From: Siphonodentalium dalli
Taxonomy: Eukaryota; Mollusca; Scaphopoda; Gadilida; Siphonodentaliidae
Reading direction: 5' to 3'
Assembly: GCA_032622095.1 (NCBI GenBank)
Contig: CP136063.1
Location: 142,759,450-142,823,449 of the forward strand
DNA: 64,000 bases
Part shown: positions 34,631 to 45,800 of the stretch, piece by piece
How the letters are laid out: every line of letters starts with the position of its first letter
Position numbering within the stretch: position 1 is the stretch's first letter
The notes under the pieces: model-generated
The model's database searches: none
What the model was told of the DNA's origin: nothing
Seen by the model: the letters and a program-made list of their open reading frames with translations, nothing else
Program-made: the position numbers and the translations under genes

Positions 34631-37060
34631 ACTATTATATATTTCTAGATTTAGTTACAAACTAAATACCTGTATATTGTACAAAGAAATGTTTGACAAA
34701 TATATCTGTATCAATATTACCATACGGGTCATTAAAATAGATACGACGAAACAAATTTTGAAGGGTGCATGGTATCAGGTAAATTTTTATATTTCAAATG
34801 ATGACAGGAATGCGGAAAGTTGAAGTACCTACGTAATACTGACTATCCGAATGAAGAGATATACATGTATATAAAAACCAAAATAGAAGATGAATGCTGG
34901 CGACAATGTTTTCCAAAAAAATTCAAAGCATTCGATAGCTCCCATCTAGTTGTCAGCCCGAAGATCAATATAAAGTGTGGTGACTATCAGATGAGGGATA
35001 TGACTGTACAGTTGCTAAACAATTCAGTCACGCAAAAGAGGATCAAACAGTAAGATACCAAATTGCTGCCTGTGGTAATGTTTTTTAACGAAATTCGGGA
35101 AAATTAGATTACTCTCACCCTGGTTATCCAGAAGATCATTGTGGAATCTGGTGACGATCGGACAAGGGGTGTCGTCTGTAGGATCAACCAAATTATTTAG
35201 CCATAAAAATAGTAAAATTCCAGATCACCGCTGGCAGTGATGTCTTCACAAGGACAGCTTGAGAACAAAACATGGCTCACATCTAGCGGTGACCCAAACT
35301 ATCCACGTGAGAAAAAGTTCTCCAATAAAAGCTGGCTGCAGGGTGCGCCAATTGATTCAAATTCGAAATTTAACAGGGTGTACTGCTTGTGGCCATGTTT
35401 TCCCCGCATATTTGATAGACTTATGGACAAAACCACTGAATCCGTTGAATCAATATACATGTATACATGGATTAATTTATATGCATTGTTATACACAGTA
35501 CTGGTATATAAAGGTACTGAAAATAACAATATTACTAGTATACACAAAATAAACCATATATCATGGCTATCGGTTCTAATATCCGAATATGACAGCTGAT
35601 AACTTGGTGTGAATTGAAGAGTGTTGGTGTCTCAAGCATATCTAACCCTCCACGTTAGAAACATGCCATTAAATGTCATAAGTATATATAATCTAGCTTG
35701 AGGACAGAAGTTATCCATAAAACCCCCCTTAATTCAACCAGGTCCTCGCGCCATGTATGGTCGATCACATGATGATCTAGGGGGGATTAGAATTGTTGTA
35801 TAAAAACAGCACTGCATGTAAATATAAAATAAAATAGTGCTACATCTTATTACAGATTATTGCCATATATAATCAGTGACTATACAGACAGTCTGACAAA
35901 ATAAAGTTTCAGTGACACTCTATCCGAAGAGGGGAATAATTCCATCTGTTACAGTCAATGGAGCAATTATGAATCTGGAAAGGTGAAATTTCTAACTAAT
36001 ACTAGATATCGACATGACGCGATAAAAAATATTTGATAGCTCTCATCTGATAGATCAATATCAAGATAAATATCAAGTTTAGTGATGATCGGATGAGTGA
36101 AGTGGACTGTGCTAAACGGTTTAGTAATGCTTAAACAGATTTTTACCTTAATATTTTTATGTTCACTTTATAAACTTCACTGAGTCATCTAGCTTTGTCA
36201 TGTATTGAGTTTGATATCTTTTGTTAACAGTTTATAAATCATGTATGTCTCATGTTTGTTATTTTAATTTATGTGTTTATTATCATTAAATAAAGTTGCA
36301 TTCCTTAAAAAGATTCTTACCTCAATGTTTTTATGTTCACTTTATAAACTCCACTGAGTCATCTTTGTCATGTATTGAATTTGATATCTTTTGTTAATAG
36401 TTTATAAATTATGTATGTCTCGTGTTCGTTATTATATTATATACACTTTATAGTGTGTTTCAGAACGAAAACAAAATGAATAAAATCAACAAATTTGTAA
36501 ATTTAAAAACAATTCAAACGTTGTTGTATTCCATGTCCCAGCCCGGACATATACACCAAATTTCAATAATATTCATTGAGAAACAACGGACCAAACGCCA
36601 TATAACACCCCGTATGCATCTTTTATTCCGAGTTGGCCTTTTATTCCGAGTTGGCACTCGCCGATTGGGGCGAGTTAGCCATGAGGCGAGTACACCGATT
36701 CCGACACCTTTTCTATTTGCAGCAGGTTAAGTTTACGCGTAATTTAATTCACAAAGTTCCCCAATTGGTATCGTAAATAGAGCGACCTTATTTGACAGAG
36801 AATGCCTCTGTTATTGATTATAAAGTTGCTATACATTAAAAACGACAATTCACATGCTCGTTCAAGCGCAGTAGTCTATTTTCCCCATGTTGAAGGACAT
36901 CCACAAATACTAAATAACGCTAACTTACTGCCGAATGTTTTACACGACAACTGTTAACATATTTGGGCTGAATTCATCTGACGCGGTATTATTCCTCAAA
37001 ATAAACAACAAAACCATCGTTACTTGGAAATGTAGTTTGGGCTAACATTTACATAAATCC
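34631..37060. other. Z interior, non-coding
   Basis: It contains a direct duplication of about 120 bp (36130-36260 and 36305-36430) and two adjacent copies of TTTATTCCGAGTTGGC (36620-36655). The short ORFs show no domain. Confidence 0.5.
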
Positions 37061-37131
37061 TCCATATCATTATTCCGACACACACGTCAGATGAAAAAGT
37101 CACATGAAGTAACCGGCCAAATTGGCCGAAA

Positions 37132-37700
37132 TAAAGATTTTGAAAACATTCCACAGCTGTATCCGAGTTGATATCGTCACTGGATTTTCTACTTTTATCT
37201 TTGTTATTGCGGAGGCCATCTATTATGCGCCAATACTGTTTGGGGTTGTTTGTTTCTAATTCATCTAAATTATTATGAAGATCCGCGTAGAACGTTTTTC
37301 TTTTGCGTTTTAGTTCCTTTTTATATGATTTTTTGCAATGAAAAGCTTGACTTTTAACTTTACATCAAACGGATCATTTCTTACATCCTTTACGATTTTG
37401 TCGAATGTTCTCTTTAATTCCTTGCACCTGTTGTCAAACCACTTTCTTTTGCGGGCTGGTTTGATCCTCTTAGGAACAACAGAGCAAGCGAGACTATTTA
37501 TCTTGTTAATTACCGCCATTATGTCATCTAAGGCCCGAACTGCACCCTGCTGGCCATTGGAGTGGTCGCGATATTGATACTGTAGCAATTGATAGCTTAT
37601 TTCGGGGGAAGTAATTTTATCTATGGTTTTTTGTTTACTGGAACTGTTCCATTTAAATCTGGGTTTGGGTTTTTCGTATGCAAATTTAGAATTTTCTACA
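37132..37700 (-). pseudogene. LINE-B ORF2, linker between endonuclease and RT
   Basis: The minus strand reads VPKRIKPARKRKWFDNRCKE and then, after a one-base shift near 37320, KTFYADLHNNLDELETNNPK with QYWRIIDGL and DTAVECFQNLY. This is the basic linker seen before the RT in many LINEs (WFDxxCKxLK..., YWxxI). It stops exactly at the Z junction. Confidence 0.75.
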
Positions 37701-38603
37701 TTCCGGTTGATACATGTATATTCAAAATGTAGAACTAATTGACAATGGTCTGAGTACTCCGATGGGAGTTTAATACAGAAATACTCTACACGAGAGAGGA
37801 AGCGGTCAGTTAGTATTATGTAATCGACAACACTGGTGCCGTTGTACTGATAGCTCGTGAAATGCCCTATTCGATCACCCGGTGTCCTCCCATTAACAAT
37901 TCTAATGCTTGCACTCTAACACAATTCAAGTAGTTGCCTGCCATACGTATTAACGACACTGTCCATACTTGATCGTGACTTATCGGTGTCTAATGTATAA
38001 TCTATAGGGCGATGTACATGCGCATTATCATAATCTATTGCAACGTAGTCCGGCAGTTCACCAGTTCGTGAGTTCAAATCCCCGCCGAGAATAATCAGAT
38101 CGTCGGTACTATATTTTGCAAGGGAATTTTGAATTAGCTTAAATGGACTTTCGTCTTTGTTTTCCGGTTTCCAGAAAGATGAATTGCTAGGTGGTATATA
38201 ACTAGAAATGAATACAACTTCAGTTGATAAATTCAACATTTTACCATAGAACACGGCGCATATAGCATATTCATTAATGGTGTGGCTTTCTTTAAAAAAC
38301 GATTTAAATGACGATCGGTAATAAAACACAATGCCACCTTTTTTGTTCTTACCGCCTTCGCGGGATAATTTTATGCATTCATAGCCGGGTATGTATGTCA
38401 TCTAGTTCTTGGTGCCAAGTTTCTACTAGTGTAATGAAATCATATTTCGATAGCTGATTTATAAATTCGGGATCTGTCAATTTATGACAGACATCTTGGA
38501 CATTCCAAGATGTATATCTAATAATGGAATGATTTTTTTTGTTGTCATCGTTTATCATTCTATATTCTATATATATGTGGCTTTCGGAGTTAGGTTTATA
38601 CAA
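37701..38603 (-). pseudogene. LINE-B ORF2, APE-type endonuclease
   Basis: SWNVQDVCHKLTD near the N-terminus and FITLVETWHQELDD give the first two catalytic blocks (Asn and Glu). A frame change at about 38390 leads to GGIVFYYRSSF, VVFISSYIPP and LIILGGDLNSRTGELPDYVA, the third block with catalytic Asp and Asn. The C-terminal catalytic histidine block lies below 37916, where another frame change occurs; the minus strand there reads SYQYNGTSVVDYIILTD and KLPSEYSDHCQLV, the SDH motif. It nicks the chromosomal target. Confidence 0.8.
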
Positions 38604-38950
38604 TAATAATGTTTCGATTTATTTTGCCAAATTTTGCAAGTCATTAACTGATGACAATGCAGCGTTTTTATAAGGATACAGAGAGGTGGCTCACACAGCT
38701 ATTTAGCGATCGACTATTTGTGTTTGGGCCGGGCAAGCACGAATGCAATCGGTCTATGTAGACTTAATTGTTTCTACATGATTATCCAGCCGGTCAAACA
38801 CAGCGGGACGCTGGCCAAAACGCCATGTGAGCCATCCATGTAGTAATGGGCGGTAATAAATTACGGCCTAAAGCCGCTAACGTAATTGTTGATTAAATAT
38901 ATCAAACACAGTTGTATTTCACTTCAAATTAATTGCCGGTAGTTTATCAG

Positions 38951-39296
38951 TCACATGTTCATTTGAATCATGGATCTGAGGGCCGACAGTTCGTCGTTGG
39001 TGAACATAAAGTTAGAAGCCACATGGGCTGCATGGCTTGAGTTAATTCCATTCGCCTTGGTATCACACCACTGTTTACCGATCCTTTGAGAATTAGGGGT
39101 CACGAACTTGTAACTATCGCGGCCCCTTGTGGTGATCTCGGACCATTTGGCGCTGCTATCCTTCTTCTGGCCGTTCCGTTTCGCAAGTTTGCGCCAAGAA
39201 GTTCAACTCCGCTGCGATTTGGATGCCAAGCGTCATGGTATAGACTAACAATTGGTGTCGAACCATCCGTCTCCAGAAAATCGGAAGCATTATTAA
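38951..39296 (-). pseudogene. LINE-B ORF1, C-terminal part of SGNH domain
   Basis: From the X2 junction the frame reads VNNASDFLETDG, then SLYHDAWHPNRSGVELLGAN: the D-x2-H block that closes SGNH hydrolase domains and carries the catalytic histidine. A TGA at 39100-39102 interrupts it, and the same frame continues open to 38951. As CpG decay of CGA is common, the TGA is likely a recent lesion. It joins the N-terminal part at 41534-41954 across X2. Confidence 0.75.
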
Positions 39297-39489
39297 CAAG
39301 AAAACCATAGTCATAAATGGTAACGCCACCAAGATCATATTTTTGCCATAAATATAAATTATAATATAATTATACTATAAACTAGCTTTCAAATTTTATG
39401 TGGGAAATTTGCATACTTCCATATTTCAAGTTTTCCTGTTTCTCGTGTTATACATTACATTCTTCAAACTGTCTACTTTATTACACAAG

Positions 39490-40050
39490 CTGATGGGCCC
39501 GACTTCGGCCGGGCTGTTTCCCATCTGATTTCCGAAGAAAGGCGCGATTTGACCTTGAATTGATTATTTCGAAAGTCAAGGTCAGATCAGGGTCACCCCG
39601 GACAAAAGTATCCCTAGGTATCAAATTTCGTCGAAAACCGTCCGTTCTACCCAACTTGACCTTTAATTAACAATTTTGAAGGTCAAGGTAAGGTCGGAGT
39701 CATGATTTGACCCGTCCAAAACACTCCCCCGACAAAAGTACCCATAGGTATCAAATTTCGTCGAAATCCATCCGTTTTACCCGATTTGACCTTTGATTGA
39801 CCACATTGAAGGTCAAGGTCACGCCGAGGTCAGGATTTGACCCATTCAAAAGACTCCCCGGACAAAAGTATCCCTAGGTATCAAATTTCGCCGAAATTCG
39901 TCCGTTTTACCCAAATTGACCTTGCATTGACAGTTTTAAAGGTCAAGGTCAGGTCGGGGTCACGATTTGACCCGTCCAAAACACTTCCCGGACACAAATA
40001 CCCCTAAGTATCTAATTACGTTGAAATCTATGGAAAGCCGAAGAGGACAT
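39490..40050 (-). repeat. ~130-bp minisatellite in X2
   Basis: About four units with the same monomer as X1 and Z, here in reverse complement (GGTCAAGGTCAGGTCGGGGT, GATTTGACCCGTCCAAAACA). Unit spacing varies from 120 to 130 bp. Confidence 0.85.
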
Positions 40051-40649
40051 GTTAGTTGCTACTTGCTAGACATACAACGCACGACTTGTCGCAGTTTTTT
40101 TAAAGGTGTTTCAAACTAGGAGATAGAAGTATTTTGCGTTTCAAATGGTGATGAATTAGAGTATTTTATTCAAAATTTATGGCATAAATTGTTTTTAAAA
40201 CCGTATATAATATAACAAAAATGAATGACTCCAAAATTAAGTGGGCCTTTAAACAAAGTCACAATTGCAGTTAGGCTCATCTCATACTCGTTTATTCAGC
40301 GATATCCTGTTGCGAAGCTTGTTATAGCCTCCAGTATTCATTGGGCGTTATAGCCCCACTGTTATAATTCGCCGTTAGCAGGCGTACTCTTGCCGCAGAT
40401 TATTGAGATATTAGGTCACACGTAATGACATTAAATCGCAGGAAACATAGCAATTGTGTGGGCTGCTTGGCGTGAATATGTAATGATAAATAAGGTAATA
40501 CGTAATGACATTAAACTCAAGAAAACCCGCGAAAACAAAACAAAATCACATTTAATGTTTTAAGTTATTTTCTTCATAAAAAGAATCTTCGTGATAATGA
40601 ACCCTTTCAATACTTTAGAAAATAGAATTAACCTTAAAATAACAAAAAC

Positions 40650-41315
40650 CATTGGAATAGAGAACCTTCGGAATAACGAACCTTCGGATTGGTGAACCTT
40701 CGGAACAGCGAACATTCAGAGAAATTTTGGAATAGTGTACCTTCGGGATAGTGAACCTTCGGAATAGAGACATGCCCCCCAATATTCATATTATATGTCC
40801 AGATTTCAAAGGTATGGGCCCATAAAATTCTAAATTTGGCCCTTAAAATATTGAACCCCAAATTGGAGCCCGCACAGAACAGCACTTAAGTCAACTGCAC
40901 CTGTGTAATGTCCCAATGCAGAAGGGTCCATATATACCACAACATTCATATTATATGCCAATAATTCAAAGGTATGGGCCCACGTAATCACATTAAATCT
41001 CAAGAAAACCCGCGAAAACAAAACAAAATCACATTTAATGTTCTAAGTTATTTCCTCCTGTATCTGTATCGGTATGCGCGCAGGATCAGTTTGGATGTGA
41101 GCGCACACTCCATGAAAAGAATCTTCGTGATAATGAACCCTCTCAATACTTTAGAATATAGAATTAACCTAAAAATAACAAAAACCTTCGGAATGGAGAA
41201 CATTCGGAATAGCGAACCTTCGGAATAGTAAACCTTCGAAATAGCAAGTATTCAGAATAGAGAACCTTCGGAATAGTGGATCTTCGGGATAGCGAACCTT
41301 CATAATAGAAACATG
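40650..41315 (-). repeat. TTCCGAAGG short repeats in X2
   Basis: Two clusters of CTTCGGAATAG-type repeats (40655-40760 and 41185-41310) mirror those of X1. The reading frames across them are products of the repeats. Confidence 0.8.
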
Positions 41316-41533
41316 TCCCCACAATTACACTGGTGACGTAAACAAACATGTCCCCACAATTACACTGGTGACGTAAACACATGTGCTAATCTTTGTTGAA
41401 CTATCGTCACTCTATCGGAACGGTTTTACTCCAGTACGACATAACCATATAATACAATCGCCCAGTGGATTATCGATCGACCACACAATATAAGAAACTA
41501 TACACCAGTGTACACCCACTGGCGTGGCGGTAA

Positions 41534-41954
41534 TAAACTCACAGCCTTTCCTTGAGCATACTTGCTCGTAGCATGTGTTCGTATCATAAATGAAGCTATT
41601 TGTCCCCGATCTGTCTGGTGTAGGAAGTACAGATGATATAACTATCTTTGCTGCTGGATAGGTCCGGCGGATCGCATCAATAGTGTTACTCAAATCACCA
41701 GAGTCGGTTTTGTACCCCCTTCTACATGAGTTTATTCCAACACGAACTGTCACTCTGTGCACGTATGAGTCTACTTTGTTCCCGTCGTTTTCGAACCATC
41801 GTCGCACTCCCATGAGGTTCAGACCTCCTATCGACACTTTTTTAATATATTCATTCGTTAGTGCCAATCTACGCGAACTGATAAACCTCAACACAGAGTC
41901 GCCGATAACAATATGCACTTTCTTTTCATTCATTTGCTGAGACTTTGTATCCAT
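41534..41954 (-). pseudogene. LINE-B ORF1, N-terminal part of SGNH domain
   Basis: The ATG at 41954 reads KKVHIVIGDSVLRFISSRRL, block I of an SGNH hydrolase with the GDS nucleophile. It continues VSIGGLNLMGVRRW (block II Gly) and VTVRVGINSCRRG (block III GxN), then AAKIVISSVLPTPDR. The frame is intact to the X2 junction at 41533. Unlike LINE-A, the SGNH domain starts almost at the N-terminus and no coiled coil or RRM is present. The role in retrotransposition of such esterase ORF1s is not settled. Confidence 0.8.
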
Positions 41955-41977
41955 TTCACGTTTGTATCCATTTCATC

Positions 41978-42765
41978 GCTATGAACGCGATGCGTGATTG
42001 GCTGAGAATGTGTCGCGATACTTCAGGTAGCCACTCAGAGCGTGGTAGACAAAAAGTCCAGATGTATAAAAGCGCTGTCTTACCAAGTCTCAATGTTCAG
42101 TCTGCAAACTCGAATGGTTAGATGCGAATCGACAAGTTAATGAGCGAGCTCTGTTCCATCGCGATATTTGAATCTATATCTGCATTGCACTTAATGAATT
42201 TTTTCTAGTAGAACACAATGGAAACGTGGCATTTCTATATACATTAATGAATTATCTCCCTTAAATTTCATGATGTTGCCTACCCTTGATTATTTCTGTT
42301 TAACATCTCTGTTATTGGTGTTCTAGACTGTCCGTCTGTCCGTGATTTCTCACTATTAAAGTGACATATAACTTGATATGATTGATTTCTCGCTCTTAAA
42401 GTAACATATTACTTTCCATATCCATAATTGACATCTCACTATTAAAGTGGCATATAACTTTACATATTTGATTCCTCACTCTTAAAGTGACACATTACTT
42501 TACATATTCATATTTGTGTTTTCACTCTTAAAGTGGCATATATCACTATGAAAGTGACACCTATTAATACTTAATGTCTTCACAATAAATTGACTTATAT
42601 TGATACATATATAGTGACTTATTTAAACTACGATAGGTTATGATTGGTTAATGAATAAATAATTAACTTGTGTTATTACTTGAATATCCACCACACTATC
42701 CGGCCTAGGAAGGGACCACAAGGGTCTACTTCAATAGGAAGCCAGTAAACACAATTCATGTTACA
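41978..42765 (+). repeat. 5' LTR, second part
   Basis: It continues the LTR after LINE-B with GCTATGAACG and ends TGTTACA. It contains a 113-bp segment (42096-42208) absent from the 3' LTR, and an array of short repeats of the type TCTCACTATTAAAGTGACAT (42345-42560). Confidence 0.85.
42065..42072 (+). promoter_or_regulatory. LTR TATA box
   Basis: TATAAAAG lies in the LTR about 700 bp before its end. The same motif is kept in the 3' LTR at 51172-51179. It is the probable core promoter, now separated by LINE-B from the first third of the LTR. Confidence 0.6.
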
Positions 42766-42766
42766 T

Positions 42767-42784
42767 TGGTGCCGTGAGCAGGAT
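42767..42784 (+). promoter_or_regulatory. Primer binding site
   Basis: TGGTGCCGTGA begins one base after the LTR end. These eleven bases match the complement of the 3' end of animal tRNA-His including CCA; the following bases agree only partly. It would prime minus-strand cDNA synthesis. Confidence 0.65.
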
Positions 42785-42813
42785 TATTTAATTAAGATAG
42801 TGTCATAATTGCT

Positions 42814-44510
42814 GTGTGGATATTTAAAAACAAATTGTCGCACGGAAAGAGAGTATCGTTTAGGGGTATTGCAACTGAGCCAGTGGGCTCAGTTATTGGT
42901 TGTTCTCAGTCTAATTGTGATGAGGGTTATTTGAGCTCTTTATTGTCATGTTATGATCGCCTTACACATGTGTCCCCATCGTATACACGTCATGTGTCAA
43001 CCCATGATCAATTAGCTGGTTTATTATCACCAACCTCCCTTGACCCACAGCCAGATGAGTTTCTTGATTATCAAAGCAAAGGGAAATCAGTTGATGGCCC
43101 CTTATCACCTCTCGGGAACTAAGTGAAATATGAACCCAATGATAGGTTTTCTCAGCAGATTGATACAGTCCCAATCTTTTCACTGTACAGTGAACATGGT
43201 GATAGTTATGAGGGCAACACTCTGGTTTCAAAGCATGAATCTGAATCTGGGTCACCTCAAATACCTGTACCCAAAGATGAGAATTTTCGAGCTCCATCTT
43301 CTTCAACAATGAATAACTTTAACCAGCATGATGAATATTTGTCAAATGCTCAAACTCAGTGCAGTCAACGACCACATTCAATTTTAAAGAACCCTGTTGA
43401 ACTTCAAGCCTGCACAGATATACGGGGGCTAACGGTTCCACCAGACCAACTGTTATGTTCTCAACAATCAGCCTCACAATTACCTGATTTAACTCGAAAT
43501 TATGCATACCATGTTAATGATAATATTTCTCAGAGTACTATTCACTCAAATCAAGTACATATTCACAGGTTCACCCCTATCGACACTCATGATTTTGGGT
43601 CAACCCAGATTGTAGATCCTGTCATCTCTCAGAGTTCTATTTATTCAAATAAAGTACCAATTCACAGATCAACACATGATTTTCGGTCAACCCGGGGTGT
43701 GAATCCTAGATTAACTACATTGCCAGTTCAATATCAAGGGGACCCGAGATATATGTCTGCTTCATACAATGGTATTGCACAATACATCTGGGTCACTTGC
43801 CAAATAAATTTTGTTTATATGAAAAACCTGAAAGAGAACTTTCTCACACTTCTTGGGACAATCCTAGGGTTATGGATCGTATGACACTTCATAAAACTGT
43901 TGAGACTGAAAAGTTTGATCCAGCAAAATGGGACATAAGTGATTACTTTGTGCATTTTGAGGTTGTGGCCAGAATTAACCGTTGGGAAAATAATGAGAGG
44001 GCCGCTCACTTAGTAGTGAATCTGCGTGGGTCTTCACAAACTCTTTTGGGTTCACTCAGTTCTGTTGAACAAAACGATTATGAACATCTTAAACAAACAC
44101 TTTTGCGTCAGTTTAATCCATATGAGCAGATTACAACTAATAAAGCATTGTTTCGCCAAGCTAAAAGAAAACCTGGCCAAAATTTTTGTGAATTTGCCCA
44201 TTCTTTAAATTCTTTTAGTAGAAAGGCATATCATACTGTGCAAGGTTTGGAACCTTTTGTGATAGAACAATTTATCTTAGGTTTAGATGAACCTCGACTT
44301 AGACATCTTGTTCAATTTGGCCATCCGGAATCCTTGGAATGTGGAATCGCTCTGGCAGCAGAATTTGAAACAATAGATGGTCCGGCTGAAAAGTTACGCC
44401 CCATGGAAGAAACAGGGAGTCAAGAGGTTTTAAATCGTTTGAGGTTCTTAGAAAACCAGGTCGCTACCATGAATAGGCGTGTCCCCCACCTCCTGTTGTG
44501 TGTAATTTAA
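42814..44510 (+). pseudogene. Gypsy gag, broken
   Basis: The first frame opens at 42814 and is interrupted by TAA at 43120-43122, then the same frame continues to about 43870. A frame change leads to the segment 43797-44510, which holds the capsid core (around FDPAKWDISDYFVHFEVVAR, then INRWENNERAAHLVVNLRG and FCEFAHSLNSF), the retrotransposon gag pattern. The N-terminal 350 codons are Ser/Gln-rich and unlike any domain I know. No CCHC knuckle is recognised after the capsid. The copy cannot make the full protein. Confidence 0.75.
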
Positions 44511-44757
44511 GTGCAGACAGAGGATAAATCAGCAGGGAAACTGAGGTGGGCTGAATCAAAAGTCTTTCATTCAGCCTCTGTTCATCAAAATCGACTCAAC
44601 GAAAATGAACAAATTCTAATTTGTAGAAATACTGAACCTGTGGCATCTCTGCCATATCAAATGACTAACACTCATAAATTTCCAATGTAAATTCCAAAAT
44701 AGGCTTATCTCATCTTTCTGTTGGTAAATCAAATTTGCCTACATAGTTTGTGAATCT

Positions 44758-45800
44758 GTGGATGCAATTAACAGAGAGACTGACCTACTTCATTTGGTTC
44801 CAGCCCACAAGTCTAATGAATTGTCTGTAGGTAGAGAGCTATCCGATGATAGTTTTGATTTTCAGGCAATCATTTCTGAATTCTTTGCTTCTGCCAATAA
44901 TAAGTCGGTTGAGAAGACTCCATTTGTAAATACAATTGTAAATAATGTTGGTTCTGAGATTTTTGATATCTCAGTAAATAATAATGTGAATGTTTGTTCT
45001 GAGATTTCTGATACCTCAGTAACTGATAACTTGAATGATGGTTCTGAGACACCTGATAACTCAGTAACTGATAATTTATATGTTTGTTTCGAGGCTTGCG
45101 ACATTTCCTCAAATGATCACCAAGATGAATGTTGTGATGCCTCTGTAAATAATGACATGAATATGTATGCAAAGTATTGCAGTGTTGACACGAGTAATAG
45201 ATTACTTGACACCCACTTAGAATCTAGTAAAATTCTAGCCAGCTCAAATGTTGACATGTTATCAACTAAGAGTTCTGAACCATTAGTCACTGATATTTCT
45301 CATAGTAATATTATAGATAACAATAAATTGTATGTTCAGCCATGCAAACTGGTCCATCCTGAGAAATGCCTGTTCGTAAGGTGTGTTATCAATGGTATAC
45401 TGTGTTCTCTTCTAGTGGATACAGGTTCCCCACTCTCAATTTTGGATTTTCATTTATTTTCTAAAAATGAAAATGCCTCTTACATCTCTCAAACCCACAC
45501 ATGTCACTTTGTGTTCTGCCGAAGGCACGACAATGAAAGCGAAAGGCACTATACGTTTAAAGGTAGACGTTCAAAGAATGTCAGAGAATCAAGAATTTGT
45601 AGTATCTGAATTAGAGGGTTTGCTGGGAAACTTGGGTTGGATTTTCTGATTGAACACAAAATCCTAATTGATGTAAATGCAAAGATGTTGTTGTACTCTG
45701 ATGACAAATTACCTCTTCATCAGAACCTTATATATATAACAGTTCTCGTATCAATATAACCAATTCTGTTCAAATTTCGCCATTTTCTGAAATTCTATTG
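44758..45800 (+). pseudogene. Gypsy aspartic protease region, broken
   Basis: A low-complexity start contains four or five repeats of the type SVTDNLNDGSEISDTS (about 44960-45110). The aspartic protease signature LLVDTGSPLSIL is at about 45409-45444. A frame change near 45510 moves the rest of the domain to the frame of 45467-45649 (AEGTTMKAKGTIRLKV, then LEGLLGNLG, the flap and hydrophobic-Gly end). Another frame change follows. The protease would process Gag-Pol. Confidence 0.75.

Larger units (their letters stand above)
33905..37131 (-). mobile_element. Helitron-like element Z
   Basis: Minus-strand 5' end TTTCGGCCAATTTGGCC after an A, 3' end TTAGTTTTCTTG before a T, no duplication. A 12-bp perfect palindrome, GATGCATGCATC (33917-33928), lies 12 bases before the 3' terminus. 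Removing Z restores the LINE-B frame from FQNLY to SPIKPG. It contains the ~130-bp minisatellite also found in X1/X2 and a 175-bp direct duplication (anchors 36161 and 36336). It lacks long similarity to X or Y outside the minisatellite and the last bases. No Rep/helicase ORF. Confidence 0.7.
39297..41533 (-). mobile_element. Helitron-like element X2
   Basis: It is the inverse-oriented sister of X1. Minus-strand start TTACCGCCACGCC after an A, end GGTTTTCTTG before a T. Removing it restores the LINE-B SGNH frame from GCEF to NNASD, with one codon at the junction. It has the same internal order as X1: TTCCGAAGG cluster, gap, second cluster, 130-bp minisatellite, 3' hairpin. A 30-bp duplication around 'catgtccccacaattacactggtgacgt' (41310-41380) is present only here. 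Confidence 0.75.
31877..41977 (-). mobile_element. LINE-B inserted in the Gypsy 5' LTR
   Basis: This is a complete-looking minus-strand LINE: ORF1 (SGNH) from 41954, ORF2 endonuclease, RT and zinc knuckle down to 32035, then a (TATTC)n-type tail against the LTR at 31877-31892. The LTR bases GCTA occur at both junctions (31873-31876 and 41978-41981), giving a 4-bp target duplication. It carries two Helitron-like insertions, Z and X2. Without them about 4.6 kb remains. Only 23 bp separate the ORF1 ATG from the LTR, so the 5' UTR is short or slightly truncated. Confidence 0.85.

Noticed and set aside
38080-38100. GAGTTCAAATCC as a tRNA B-box
   Set aside because: It lies inside the LINE-B endonuclease coding region, where it encodes the conserved GGDLNSR block; no A-box or cloverleaf is present.
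44862-45172. Antisense frames of 80-100 codons in the Gypsy protease region
   Set aside because: They are shadows of the repetitive plus-strand Gag-Pol sequence.
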